Part shown: positions 23,203 to 36,587 of the stretch, in pieces
Position numbering within the stretch: position 1 is the first letter of the stretch
Layout: each line of letters starts with the position of its first letter
Made by a program: the position numbers and the translations under genes
Notes under the pieces: generated by a model
Database searches by the model: none
What the model saw: the letters and a program-made list of their open reading frames with translations, nothing else
What the model was told of the DNA's origin: nothing
DNA from: Dreissena polymorpha
Lineage: Eukaryota > Mollusca > Bivalvia > Myida > Dreissenidae
NCBI RefSeq assembly: GCF_020536995.1
Contig: NC_068358.1
Span: 33,260,509-33,324,508, forward strand
Length of the DNA: 64,000 nucleotides
Direction of reading: 5' to 3'

Positions 23203-25005
23203 TTAATTATTTTCCCATACAAATTTTCCAATTTAATTATTTTTCTTTACACTTTTCAATACTCGTTAACTCCATGAAACAAAACGCATTTATTCCATGA
23301 AACTAACAAGAACGCATAATATCCTGTGAAAAAATGGTGGTTTTATGTAAATCATGCTCCTTTGTGACGGGGCCTGTTTTGACTAAAAAAACAACACTGT
23401 ATACTCAATGAAAACTTAACACCTCCTCGCAATAAGACTCTATACCGCATTAGATGGAATAGATTCCAATCAAATAGGCTTAATTAAATATCTTACAGCT
23501 TTACAAAAACTCAAGGCCTGCATGGAGATGACAGAAATTATTGCGGTGTTGTGTTTCTGAGGTGTCTGTATCGGTAAGTTGGAAAGCATCGAGCTGGAGA
23601 AGGGTTTGAGTTATTGATCATCAAGTAAAATAAGTTGTACTGAAAACACGATATACACAAGAATAGACGCCATTTTACCTTCTGTGAAATCATATCATAT
23701 CATTCTCGTACACTTCACTTATTTATACACTGCAAAAACACTATTATTCGCGGGACATTATTTTTTATCGATTTTAAGGGTTAAACGATCCACAAATTAA
23801 ATACAAACACACTGGAAAATAACTTACACAAATTCCATATTTATTGTTTCCAAACTGAGAAAGTCATGCATTAACTACCACGTCCATGAAAGTCTTTTTT
23901 TAACCACGAAATAACATGCGGACTAATATATATGATTTTACAATAAACAAACAATTTAAAAGGATATTTTACCTTATGTAAATTCATACCATTCTTTGCC
24001 ACCTCATCTTAATAAACAGGAAATACACAGGCAGTACTTTTCCTTGAGTATTCATGGGTCTGTTTAACAGACCCATACCCAAAGCGTGTTATATGCTGTT
24101 TCTTATGAAAATTATATCTAAATTATGTTTCAATTAGATCTAACAAAGTTTATAACTATTATAATAGGATTTTATTCCTATAATTTGAAGTATAATTAAA
24201 ACTTATATTAAATGTGTTTTTCCCAAATCAATGGACTTTTAGCACAAAACAAATTCAAAATCCCAAAATTGCATTTTTTCCCAAAGTGGCCAAGAAAAGG
24301 CCTGACAAAGCGTCTCTTTTACCTTCTGCGTCATGCTTGCCCCCCACATCCTCAGCATCGTTGACCCGACCCAGCAGCAACTGGAGCAGTAGAAGAGCTT
24401 GATGTATTTCTTGTATGTATATTTAGGACTCACACACACTGATATAAATGTAATAACAATCAATAAGACATGTTCAACATCATAAAATATGGCAAATTAA
24501 TAAATCTCACATCAAGTGTAACCTTTCTGTAAACGTTGCGTAAAATATCAATATATACTCCTCCAAAGATTACTTAAACAATTTCATATTTTATTAAAAA
24601 AGTATTCATCAATATACATTTCTTACATGGCATGGTGTTTATAGAAATGAAAGTCTAAAAATAGCCTCAGTTGCTATGTGCATGTGCATATATGTAGAAA
24701 TATTAAATTTTCAGTTGAAATGCTTTGTTTTTTCATGCAAAGTTTACAAGATCTAAATTTTAGGACCATAATGACACAAAGGTTATGACAACATAACATA
24801 ATATGCATTAGATCTTATGTTCAAAACAAAAACCCTCACATTGTGTAATCAGATAACAATATGTGCACATAAATTATTTGTATCTTTAACTACACACTTA
24901 ATGTTGTATTGTAACATCACACACTACTATGTTCGTATGCTAAACAACAAATTGTCATTGAAATAATAATCACAAATTACAACAACTAATACATACATGT
25001 ACACA
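23203..25005. other. 3' flank of the TRIM-like gene
   Basis: AT-rich. It probably includes the 3' untranslated region of the minus-strand gene ending at 25006. A 21-base palindrome (TGGGTCTGTTTAACAGACCC, then A) lies near 24056-24076. A weak open piece near 24240-24400 is not convincing as coding. Confidence 0.4.
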
Positions 25006-25361
25006 CTATTCCACTCTGAACACCAGGATGTTGTTGTCCTCCCACTGTCCCACAATGATGGATGATGTGGTGCTGCTGTAGCAGACTGACCATGGGTACC
25101 ACAGTCCATCCTCCTCAGTAGCAAGATTAGCCAGCTTACTCTCTCCCTCCCAGCCCACCTGTAGTACAGTGTGGGACCGGTATCCACAGACCAGCACCTG
25201 GCCTGCAGGGGTCACATGTAGACCAGTTGGGTCACGTAGTGCTGGGTCTGTGTATGTAGCCAGGAGTGTGCCATCCCTGGCCAGGGTGAGAAGCTTGTTC
25301 TTCAAGTAGCTGGTGATGATGTACAGCCTGTCTCCTGTGGGACTCACAGCACACTTGTATA
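25006..25361 (-). CDS. TRIM-like protein, exon 3 (end of beta-propeller)
   Basis: Last coding exon of the three-exon gene, residues about 440-557. Acceptor TTTTGCAG before TATACAAG. The first two bases complete a valine codon with the last base of exon 2. The peptide YKCAVSPTGDRLYIITS, then LTLARDGTLLATYTDPALRD and WEDNNILVFRVE, has the repeating tr-L-D/S-x-G pattern of the NHL or NHL-like propeller seen in TRIM2/3/56/71-related bivalve proteins. The stop follows FRVE. The propeller probably binds a protein or RNA partner in the cytoplasm (family knowledge, not shown here). Confidence 0.85.
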
Positions 25362-26198
25362 CTGCAAAACAGAGTAACATCAAGATATTGAATTACTGTT
25401 AATGTTAAATAATCTTATTAAACATACTGCAGTGATATTGTATTACGCATATGCTGTTATAAATAGGCCTTTACACATCTAAAATATATGCATAAATTCC
25501 AATGATTCAATAGTAAAACATGACAATAAACTTCAGTAGCAGAGCTATTTAGTTAACGTTTGACATGTTGAAATGCGACTGTTGAGTAAGATATGAATTG
25601 AAGTAAAACAATTACACAGATGAAAACAATTACACAAACTGAAACAATTGCACAGTTCTATCAACAGGTAAACATATTGTACATGTACAATCATTTAACA
25701 ACCACAAAATTAAGACCAGGTCAGAAAGTGTCTCTTTCCCAGGAACACAGTTTCTATTTATAGACATGCCATGTAGTGACAGTCAAAATACTTCATTACT
25801 CATGTTTATAAATCAATAATAGTGAATCTTGTTTTGGCTACAATGTACTGTAGCATTCAAAGGGCACATATGAATTATAGAACAATTTTTTTATAATACA
25901 TCAGCAGGTTTTCTGCTATTACATCTGAATTTTATTTTATTATCATCTCACAAAGTATGTAACTATAATTTATATTATTATTTTTTCAAAATAACAAGAT
26001 AAAGGCCTAATGGGTCAATATTTGTTGATTAAAAAAATAAATCCCAACTCGGTTCATTTAGTCAATAAAAATTCCCAAATTTGTCATTGTATGGATTTAA
26101 AATAACACAATTTGACTAGACTCCTTTGTCCACAATGGCTAGACAAATCCCTGTACATAATACACATGTTATCAGGATGGATTCACCATGATTCTTAC
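25362..26198 (-). other. TRIM-like gene, intron 2
   Basis: 837 bp, GT-AG. AT-rich, with no mobile element recognised. Phase 1: the codon is split G/TA. Confidence 0.8.
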
Positions 26199-27178
26199 CT
26201 TTCCAATCAGCTGATCTATCTTGGTAGAGACTGCAGATCAGTTTGCCACTCAGTGAGTATTTGTACAATTCTTTACCAGAGGTGACAAAAAGGTCTCCTT
26301 GGTGATGGACAATACCTCTACATTCATGTTGTAACTGAAACTTCCTGCCAGAGACAAGCTTTCCCTGGTTGACAGTGATAAACTGGACCTCATGTATCTT
26401 GCTATCATGGTCATTCACAGCCACTGCAACCTCACTGGATGTGATCAAACATATGTCCCATGGCCCAGCAGTCACATCCCAGTGATTCACCACCTGGTAC
26501 TGCTGGTTCAGCAGCTTGATCCTCTTATTCTTCGAGTCTGCGACCAGCACCTGCCCATCAGTCAGAACACATATGCCTGCAATACTACATTCATATGAAT
26601 CACTTGGTATTCTCACATTGTGCACAGACTTCCGCTGGACGTTAAACGCCTTGCCTGACTTTCCTAGCAGAGTCAATGCCTGCTGTATTATATGCTTACA
26701 TTTTATGCTGGCTATAAGACAGAGCTCCTTATTATCTCCAATTTTCTGAACAAGTTCATGGAATTGTGACAAGTCATTGTGAAGAGTGGTGCATTTATGA
26801 ATAGAACTTGTAACTGACCCTTTTATGCTTATAACTTCCTCTTTTATATCATTTAGTTCCTTCACAGTAATATTATCAAATTCATTCAAAATGGAAAGAA
26901 CACTCCAACACATTTCTTCTTTTAAATTATTGCCCGATGTACCCACAGAACTATTAAAACACTTATCTATATTAGTACTTAAATTGCCATGCAATTGTTC
27001 TATCATGACTGCCCCATGTTCCTTGTATGTTCTCTGCAATGACTGAACACTGGCCTCCTGATTTATCTGTAGGCTTTTGATTCCCCCCATGACAGTTTCC
27101 AGCTCCACTGACAGTCCCTGTAGGTCTGTGGGCTGCGTGTTGGTCAGCTCCGAAATCGGGGTCATTTTACTGCACTTG
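26199..27178 (-). CDS. TRIM-like protein, exon 2 (coiled coil and start of propeller)
   Basis: Residues about 113-440. Acceptor TTTATTTCAG before CAAGTGC and donor GGAAAG before GTAAGAAT. The first part reads KCSKMTPISELTNTQPTDLQ, whose KC pair closes the B-box begun in exon 1. A long helical region follows (about residues 125-290, for example EEVISIKGSVTSSIHKCT), as expected for the coiled coil that lets TRIM proteins dimerise. From about residue 320 the propeller starts (GICVLTDGQVLVADSKNKRI). The length (980 bp) and both phases fit exons 1 and 3 exactly. An ATG within the exon (MTPISE) could also start a shorter protein without B-boxes. Confidence 0.9.
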
Positions 27179-28499
27179 CTGAAATAAACAATTAATACAT
27201 GTACATACCAAGGAATAGTCAGTGATATTATGTAATGCTTCAAACAAGTATACATTGTAAAATAAAAACAAACAAGGAAAATAAATGAAAGCGTTTTTCT
27301 AAGGCTGGAGGTATATAGATTTGCCCTTTTCCCTTAGTTCTTCCATCTTCGTGACTTTTTTGTTACATATAACTTATATAACACCTATTCCTAAAAAGTT
27401 TACGAGAACAGTAAACAGGCATGTGAGTTTGCCCACCTCTATATTTTGGTTCTGTTTTTTTTCAACATAATTTATACAAAACTTACATTTTAAAATATGT
27501 GTCGACTGAAACTTTCCATAAATTATTACCATTGTGTTGATATATTTTGCCCACCTGCATATTTTGATATGTTTCTTTTCAACATGCCCAGAGTTATGAC
27601 CCCTTTTTAGCAAAGAAATTAAATTTTTTAATTGTGTTGTGAGAAACTCAAAGAGTACAGCTGATAGTGAGATGAAATTTTATAAAAAATATTTAACACC
27701 ATGTGAAATACAGCACCTTGATATTTTTGTTAAATTTTGTTTAACATAAGGAGAGTAATGGCCCTATAGGCAAAATATTTTATTTTGTTAATTGTGAGAA
27801 GCGTAACTCAAAAAGGATTTTTGATAGGATAGATTGATTACATTCAGGAACATATTTATCATCAGGTAAACTCATACAACTCCATATTTTTGTTAATAAT
27901 TGTTAAACATTAAGGTAGTAGTGAAACAAATTGGATTGTAGAGGTATCCATGTACTAAGAACAAATTTCTAGTTGCTTATATTGTTTTTACAGCTAGTAT
28001 TGTTAACGTTGAACAAGCGAGAAAAGATCATTAATGCTCCCCCACCCCACAAAAAACAGGCATGACTTATTATTAAAGTCTATTCCCAATATTTTTAAAT
28101 AATTACAACTCCTGTTACATTCATATGAATGCTGCATTATGATTGGATTTGTTCATGTGACCGTTTTTTCATTTTCCGATGAACCCACATCGTATTCAAA
28201 TTAAAACATGAATCTCATAGCGCTACTTTTTGATCATAAACAAGTTGCCGAATTGACGTAATGTTTTGCGCGAAACTTAGGCCAGAGTTTTTTAATAAAA
28301 TGATTTTCTGACGAAACCAAAAAAAAAAAAAAATTATATAATTTCAATCTCGGATTTTTTTTTCGGGTGCCAAAAGCCAGGTTTTAGACACAAAACGCGT
28401 GTCGGGTTTTAGAGAAGTGATTTATTTAAAGCGTTTACCGATATCGCATTTAAATGTATCATAAGCGCTTTTGTAACATCGATCATTTTTACTGAAAAC

Positions 28500-28867
28500 A
28501 TGCAAAATGGTGGCGAGACCACGATGACTTTATACTGGTTTGGACTTCTTATTTACCAGGATGCTACAACAACAAAACAATTTATCAAAGCCACAAGTGG
28601 CCAAACAATTGGCGATGTTGTGCGCAAACATGTTGTTAACGAACACGACGAACTCGCTTCACTTGAAGCGTCTAAGTCAATGATTGACACAGATAAGGTT
28701 AAGTGTGACCCAACTATGCCAGTGAATGTTTTGGTCGAGAGCGACTTAAAATGCATACATGCTATTTTAAAGTACCAAACCCCACAGGATCGTAGTATTA
28801 TAAAAGAAAATGCATTTGATGTCCTAATGGCGATGAGGAGGAATTACTGCTACCTTCCATCTGCCAG
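28500..28867 (+). CDS. Orphan first exon, unknown protein
   Basis: Opens with ATG after an AT-rich leader and reads MQNGGETTMTLYWFGLLIYQ, continuing with ENAFDVLMAMRRNYCYLPSA to a clear donor (CTGCCAG before GTAAAC). The peptide is 122 residues, well mixed in composition and unlike the repeat-derived frames nearby. It lies 220 bp inside the left end of the GGCCAGAG element, on the strand opposite to the TRIM-like gene, so it may be the first exon of that element's own gene whose later exons were lost. The family is not recognised. No second exon was found between here and 31.7 kb. Confidence 0.45.
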
Positions 28868-29480
28868 GTAAACCATATGTAGAGTATTTAAGAAATTTTA
28901 CAATTTTAAGCGGGTATATACGATTTTGTCAAATATTTATGAATTTATATAAAATGTGTAAAAAAATTATTATATATATATTTCAATATAAATTAAAATA
29001 AAAGTGATGAAGAACATGTGTCGAAAAATGCGAAATAAGCCAGATATCTGAAATTGAAAACGGCTGTACAGCCGAATTCGCCACCATGTATACCATACAT
29101 GTGCGATGTGCATATAAACTTAGTTTAACGGTTTATTTGAATTCCTGCAACGATATCTATTCATACAACACACGAACACTATCTCCGATCCTAATACAAA
29201 GACGAATGCTTCGGTTATTGTAGGAAAATATGTACGTCACTATCGGCTCATGGCGCTAATTTGTCTTTGCTACATTTTATGAAATTCGGCTTTAATGTAT
29301 ATTTTTTCTTGCCTATTTTGTGTTATTGTAACATATTTTATCAATATATTACAATTAAACACATATAAAAAATCGTATATACCGTCTTTAATATATGCAA
29401 TATATTCATTATTTGGCAAACCTGTCATTGCAATTAGCAGGCTGACCAAAAGTAATGATTTTATTTATTTTTTATATTAA
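28868..29480. other. Non-coding, nothing recognised
   Basis: Very AT-rich sequence after the orphan exon, possibly its intron. A short AT run (TTATATATATATTTC) and no element ends. Confidence 0.4.
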
Positions 29481-30385
29481 CCCTTTCAGTGTGAGAAACG
29501 AATTTTGAAGGCCTTTGCAAACAAATTGGATCCAGATGAGATGCCACAGAACGTGGCGTCTCATCAGGATCCAAACTGTTTGCTATTCTGATAGTATTCT
29601 TTGAAAAACAAGGGACAAAATTGTCACAAAACCAGGTTTTCATTGTGAAAAAAAAATCTGATAAAGGGAGAAAACTCAAACTGAACTTTTGAAATGACCA
29701 AAAAAAAATAACCCCCTTTGTAATTTTTTTTTTTTTTTAAATCTATTTTTAGTCGTGGCGACCTTGACATTGGAGATATTGACGTGATTCTTTCGTGGGA
29801 CACACCGTCCCATGATGGTGAACAAATGTGCCAAATGATTTTAAAATCTCACAATGAATGACATAGTTATGGCCAGGACAAGCTCATTTATGGCCATTTT
29901 TGACCTTTGAACTCAAAGTGTGACCTTGACCTTGGAGATATCGACGTAATTATTTCGCGCGACACACCGTCCAATGATGGTGAACAAATGTGCCAAATGA
30001 TTTTAAAATCTGACGATGAACGACATAGTTATGGCTCGGACAAGCTCATTTATGGCCATTTTTGACCTTTGAACTCAAAGTGTGACCTTGACCTTGGAGA
30101 TATCGACGTAATTATTTGGCGTGACACACTGTCCAATGATGGTGAACAAATGTGCCAAATGATTTTAAAATCTGACAATGAACGACATAGTTATGGCCCG
30201 GACAAGCTTATTCCGCCAGCCCGCCAGCCAGCCCGCCAGCCAGCCAGCCCGCCCGCATTCGCCAATCTAATAACCAGTTTTTTCCTTCGGAAAACCTGGT
30301 TAAAAATCGAAGAAAATGCTATTAAATTGTAGCAATTCAGCAGACGCCATTTAAGCAGACTACAAATTTCCAAGCATGCAAAGGG
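29481..30385. mobile_element. TTAA-flanked hairpin MITE, split by a family D element
   Basis: Left end CCCTTTCAGTGTGAG after TTAA and right end GCATGCAAAGGG before TTTA. Internal inverted repeat GGATCCAGATGAGATGCCAC and GTGGCGTCTCATCAGGATCC around AGAAC. TTAA at the flank suggests piggyBac-type mobilisation. The family D element at 29608 separates the hairpin from the right end. Confidence 0.7.
29608..30300. mobile_element. HINE/pearl-like element, family D, copy 2
   Basis: Same ends as the 8967 copy (ACAAGGGACAAAATTGTCAC and TTCGGAAAACCTGGT) with about three ~160-bp units, one more than copy 1. Units carry TGACCTTGACCTTGGAGATA. Confidence 0.8.
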
Positions 30386-33300
30386 TTTATTGCTTTATAA
30401 TTGATAAAATACAAATCTGTTTTGATAGTCTTGGCAAGGTGGTATATTTGACTTTAATAGTGACTTTTAACTCATTCCATACTACAGCCTTATCTCTAGG
30501 CAGCCCCTATCACTACTAGCCTTATCTACCCCTAGCTAATCAGGACCCTCATCAGCTCTGAATGCCTGACAGATTATCTGATTATTGTTACTTTTAGTGG
30601 TGTGAAATGATATATAGTGTTTTTAAGTATTGTTACTTTGTTGACGGTTTATGTGACAGATGTTTTATTATTATATTTCCAATTTAGAAATGAATGCAGT
30701 AATATATGAAAATTTCGAAATCTTGCATAACTTATCAAATAAAAAAACATTGAATTATATCCAAATAATTTATCCAATACCATTATTATCTATGTATACA
30801 CTTTTTACAAATAGAAACTGTTATAATGAATAAAAACAATCTTTTAAAATTATTTTAAAATAAAACAAAATTAATAATTAAATGACATATCAACAATAAT
30901 AAGACATTGCTAATAATAAAAACAAACATCAATAAGCACAGTTATGTTTCAATTGCAAGTAATTTTATGAAAAAAAAGAGAACATCTTAATATGCTTATA
31001 TTAAAACTTAATTAAAATGTAGAATAAAATAAAATACAAAAATAGAATACAAATAACTATACAAAAACAACATGAGTTACCATGACTTAATTTATTTATT
31101 TTTATCTTTTTTTGCACAGGGTTTTGACCAGAAATGATAAAACAAAATCATTTTCCAAATTAAGAAAGTATTTGTTACAAGAATTTTCTTAGGTTGAAAA
31201 ACTTACTGCAAATAAATAGCTGTTTCTTTAAATGCCAATTTGAACAGACGTATTTTTAAGTCATTAGGCATTCAGAGCTACATCTAAGTTGTCGTATATT
31301 TACGATGCTAGGAATTCACACTGTAGATTATTGGACGCATATATACGACGCTAGGAACTCCACTGTAGATTATTTGGACGCATATATACGACACTAGGGC
31401 TGAATGGGTTAAAAGATCTGTTCTTCATCAAAATGTAACATTGAAGGACATACTGTAGCCACTTTTTTCAAGGTACAATGTATTAAATTGAACTCATGTG
31501 TCATAACCATGAAGTGTAGATTTGCCGTACACTTCCCATCACGAGTGAACTATCTATCTATTTATACTGTCAATCAACCTTTCAAGCATTATAGGCAGAT
31601 ATGGACATTATCGAGTCCGTTTCTTGGGAAGAACCAGTACTTGGTGTCTATGGAGGAGATAATGAGAACGCTCCCCCATTTAATAAATCCAGATATTCTT
31701 GTTCAGTTATAATGTAAATATTCAGGGGTGTGATTGAGGCAAAGTCAGAGGGGAGGAAAATTCTGTTTACTGATTTTGACTACGCGAATGGCGCGCATAA
31801 CACAATGACAAACATAAAAACAGACATTAAAATAAACAACTTTTTGTATTCATAACAATATTTCTTTATAAAAACCTGTTAAACTTCACATTAATCATAC
31901 TGAGGATGCAAAGTAAACAGTGAAGCAAGTATTTATTGTAAGAAATAGCAGCAGTTTTTAATGTATTGAATGACAGTTAATAGACTAAATATAAACAACC
32001 ACATTTAGGGATTTTTTTTGCCAGAAATTACAGCCGATATTCGGCTGCTTCCCAATTGCAAAAGATGACGTTTTTTCCTAAAAATTTGATTAAAATTTCC
32101 CAAAAAAAGACAAAATTTTCCCAATAAAGCAAATAAGATTACAATGTTATTTAGCAATAATTTCGAACGAGTGCCGATCGAGTTGCCGAGTCGTCGCCGA
32201 ACAACAACTGACTTACGTATTTTTTGCGAATTTAGCCGAATACGATTTTACGTTGCTATCCACATCTCTCTCTATATTGCGGAGGATACCGACGATAGTC
32301 AATGTATCCCGATTGTAAACGCCTGTTTTTACACAAGCCAAAGATGGCGGCAAGCAGACGAGAAATTTACAATGAGCGGCGAAAATGATAAATAACATTC
32401 AAATTAACAACGGATATCATTATGGTTATTACGGAATAATTTAATGCGTGTGTCAATTAACGCAAAATACAACGTTTGAGATAAAAACATCAAATATTTA
32501 TTACAAATCTTCACAGTGAATGTGCATCACGGAAATCAGTGTTGGGAAATTGGAGTTAGTCTACCGTTACTCACAAAGTTAATGCATTTAAGATGAGTAG
32601 ACTATCGTTCGAAAATGGAAAGAGACAAACATGATATGATTTATATGTTAGTGGATCTGTGTAAAATCAGATTCATATGCATATTCTGCTTTATTATGTT
32701 TGTCACGCTTTACAGTTTACTGAAATAGCATTGAAGTGCAAGATCATGAAGATGTTGAAAGGTAAAGAAATGAAATACATTATTTTAACTCTATTTAATA
32801 CATCATTGACATAGCAAGACCACTAAAGCGTTTTTTTTATAAATATTTGTTAATGTTTTCACCATATGATATTTAATTTAAAAGAATACTGAATTAAATT
32901 CTTACTGTTAAAGAGGTTATAATTAAATGGTATATTTAAGAATCTATATAGATTATTGCAAGTTCAATATGAATGTGGAAGGATATTAACTTAACATTAA
33001 TTGTCTTCATTGTAAGAACACATTAAATTAGCACTTTATAATATACACTACGCGCCTCGCGATTTTTGCCTAAATCACCGACCACCGCGTTTGGGCCAAC
33101 GTGGCAAGTCGCAGTGATTCGCCGCAAATCGCTGTGAATCCACTCTGTGGTTGATTCACGGTGATTCCGCCGTGATTTCACTGCGACCATCTGGCAATAA
33201 AGATCAGCTGTAGAATCATTGCGAAACACCGCAAATCGCGGTGACTACTAGACTTAGATCACATTGGATCGCGAAAATGTATTCAAATATGAAAGTAAAC

Positions 33301-35696
33301 ACCGTACTTGTTGAATGTCGAATCCTGATTTCCAAACAATATCTTTATTTGTTGAAATGACAATTGTACAGTACGGCTCACACAAAACCAACAAAGTTCG
33401 CAGCTACAGATTTTTTTGTTCTGGAAGTTTCTCTGCAGCCACAACGAGTATTCACTCCGAAAGAAACAGGTACAGATAATAACCTGATATTTTTACTTTT
33501 ACGCGATTGTTTTAACATTTAGTCAGCTTCTCTGCATACTTCATACAATTACCATCGGATGTCATCTGTCAATGATTGTGTAGGTCATTAACCATACCGA
33601 AGAAATTTACATAGTTTAATATCGGAAATGAGACTTGCTTTAAACGTCGAAATAAAAGATATCTATTTGCTTAAGAGTTGCTAAAGTACACAGACGACAC
33701 AAATATAAATAATGTCGACCATTTGAATAAAATCAAATGTTGGTTTATTTGTAAAATAAATACTTTCACTTCGTCCCGATTTTCAGAAAATGACTTAAAT
33801 GTGCATCTAAATTTAAATTTACACATTGCTTCAGTTAATGTACGCGTCTCCAATCGCCATGCTTTGGGCTGCTAGATCTATTTAATAAAATAGTAGCGTG
33901 TAAAATTAATTTAATGAAACATTAGTAAACGTTTGTCTTAACAATTTCTCGAGCAATGTTGAACAGCATATACTTTTGAAAATGGAAGCTGTGAGCGTTC
34001 GGAATTATCGTTATTTTAAATGTTTCAAACATAGTTTGTTACACTTAAAATTAGGCGGTGAATCGTTTGATTTGGTGGCATTTTGTTTCATTTCGGACCG
34101 CATGCAATTTTTCAGATCATAATCTCTGTGCTTTATTACTCGAACTTGTTAGTTTCTGACCACATGTGCTACTAAATGTTACTATCGGACTGTGTATTAT
34201 GGTCCATGCAAGTTGCTTGGGCCCGTGTTGATGATCCCTAAATGTTAGATAAGCATGTGCACTGTTGATTAAGTTGGTTAACCGTTTGTACAAATGTTCT
34301 ACTGAAAACCGCCGACTGCGTCTTTGTTTTATTATCCAATCAAGCCCCAAACATCCAATATCCGGTGTATTACCAGAAACAAACTTAAGATAAGCACGCG
34401 TCGTCTGTCAAAACAATGATTGTATGGCTGTTAACATTTTGAAGTAGCTCACACAGTTAATTCCCATATATGCTCTCAGAAAAAGACTTAAATTGCTTAA
34501 AACATTTAAAATAACGATATTTATTTTCATAAGAATTGCTAATATATATATATATAAAAAAGTTTGACAAATTCAATAAACAGATATTGGTTTATTTTCA
34601 CAAAATAAACTCACTTTCTCGATTCCCAGAAAATGATGTGTACATGTTGCATAAAATCTAAATATAAATTAAGATGTTTATTGGTCGTTGAAGAAGATTA
34701 TGAACTGTACATGACATTTAAGTGTGTAGTCAGTATACAATATAATAATTGTTTAATAATGAAGGAACTGAAACAGCGTAACGGTTACAATACAGCGTGT
34801 ATGACATTCTTTAGGACTCTTATCGTCAATATTAACCAGAATTCGCTTTTAAAATGGAAATCGGGCATATGTGGGATTATCGAGCAATGGATAAAGACGG
34901 AAGAAGTTGCATGTATGTGATTGAGACAGTTGAAACGTATTCATCGGGGAATCGAGAGACTCGGGGAAAATACGATGATTACATTATAATCAGTAATGAG
35001 TTCTCCATGGCTTCAAACTGTTAATTGCATAATCAAAAACGCAATTATCACTCCTCCAGTTGCGGTATCATACCCATAGGTGCGAACACTGTTTTGTTTT
35101 ATACGCAGCATTTAAAAAGACAAAAATAACCTGTAAGGGACATGGGTGTGAAATACATGTTGACATTTTAAAAAGGCTACTCTCTTATATCTGCCAACAA
35201 TGCTAATAATCCCATATTGCTATAATCTCTGTGAAGATTAGACACGCACATGTAACGTAGGAAAATCGTTCTTCACCGCGTTGACCATGACAGGGCTCGC
35301 GCTGTCGTTCGCCACTTGAGCCATTTGCGAAAATATTGAGAATTTGGCTCAAGAAAAAAACGATTTGCGAAAATGCTAAAATCTCGTAAAATTTCATTGA
35401 AAACAGCCGCCATTTTAACCCGAAACTGGTTTTCTATATTTTTCTTTTTGTTTCAATGAAAGTATTCGCAATTTGAACAGTGAACGAAAACCGGTCTGCA
35501 CCTGTATCGAACCATCGCTTGACCTTATTGTTATTGAAGTGCACATGGTAGCTGGCCAATCAAAACTGAGCTCGCTTACACATTAAATGACGTTGTTGAA
35601 TGAAACGTAAAAATGGGTGGAGCTTTGAATACACAGTTTATATTGTCGTCTGCAAACAAAATAGCGGCCGTTCGCAAATGTCGTATTATAAGATTA

Positions 35697-35874
35697 ACAA
35701 GAGCACCGCCTTGCGGGTGCAGACCGCTCATCTATTTTCTTTTTAAATGTGAAGGGACTATCATTTTCAATCACAAAGGAGGGAGGAGTGAAGTGAAGAG
35801 GGGTGTATAGTGTGGGGTTGTGGACATTTATTACATTATCTTCCAAAAAAGCAAAAAAAAAAAAAAAATAAAAT

Positions 35875-35933
<59 letters not shown>

Positions 35934-36096
35934 TGGGGGGGGGGGGGGGGGGATTGGGGGGGCGATGGGAGGGGGGGGGGTTTGGGTGCGATGGTTGGAC
36001 GGTATTTCAAACATAACAGTTTTAAAAAAAATAAATGGGAGGGGGGGGGGGGGTTATAGTGTGGGGGTGGTGGTGGTAATTTGTGAGATGATCTTA

Positions 36097-36128
<32 letters not shown>

Positions 36129-36312
36129 GGGGGGTGGGGGGGGGGTGGGGGATGGGGGGGGGGGTGGGGGGGGGGGGGGGGTATAGTGTGAGGGTTGTGG
36201 TGGTCATTTGTGAGATGATCTAAAAAAAAAAAAAAAAAAAAAAAAAATGGGGGGGGGTGGGGGGGGGGGGGGGGGTGGGGTTAGTTGAGGGTGTGGTGGT
36301 CATTTGTAAATG

Positions 36313-36348
<36 letters not shown>

Positions 36349-36555
36349 GGGGGGGGGTGGGGGTGGGGGGGGGGGGGGGGGGGGGGTATAGTGTGAGGGG
36401 TGGTGGTCATTTGTGAGATGATCTTAAAAAAAAAATAAAAAAAAAAAAAAAAATTGGGGGGGGGTGGGGTGGGGGGGGGTGGGGTGGGGGGGGGGTGGGG
36501 TGGGGGGGTGGGTGGGGGGGTATAGTGTGAGGGTGTGGTGGTCATTTGTGAGATG

Positions 36556-36587
<32 letters not shown>

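Noticed and set aside
24214-24463. Short frames downstream of the TRIM-like gene
   Set aside because: Overlap on both strands, no splice sites and no recognisable domain. More likely 3' flank.
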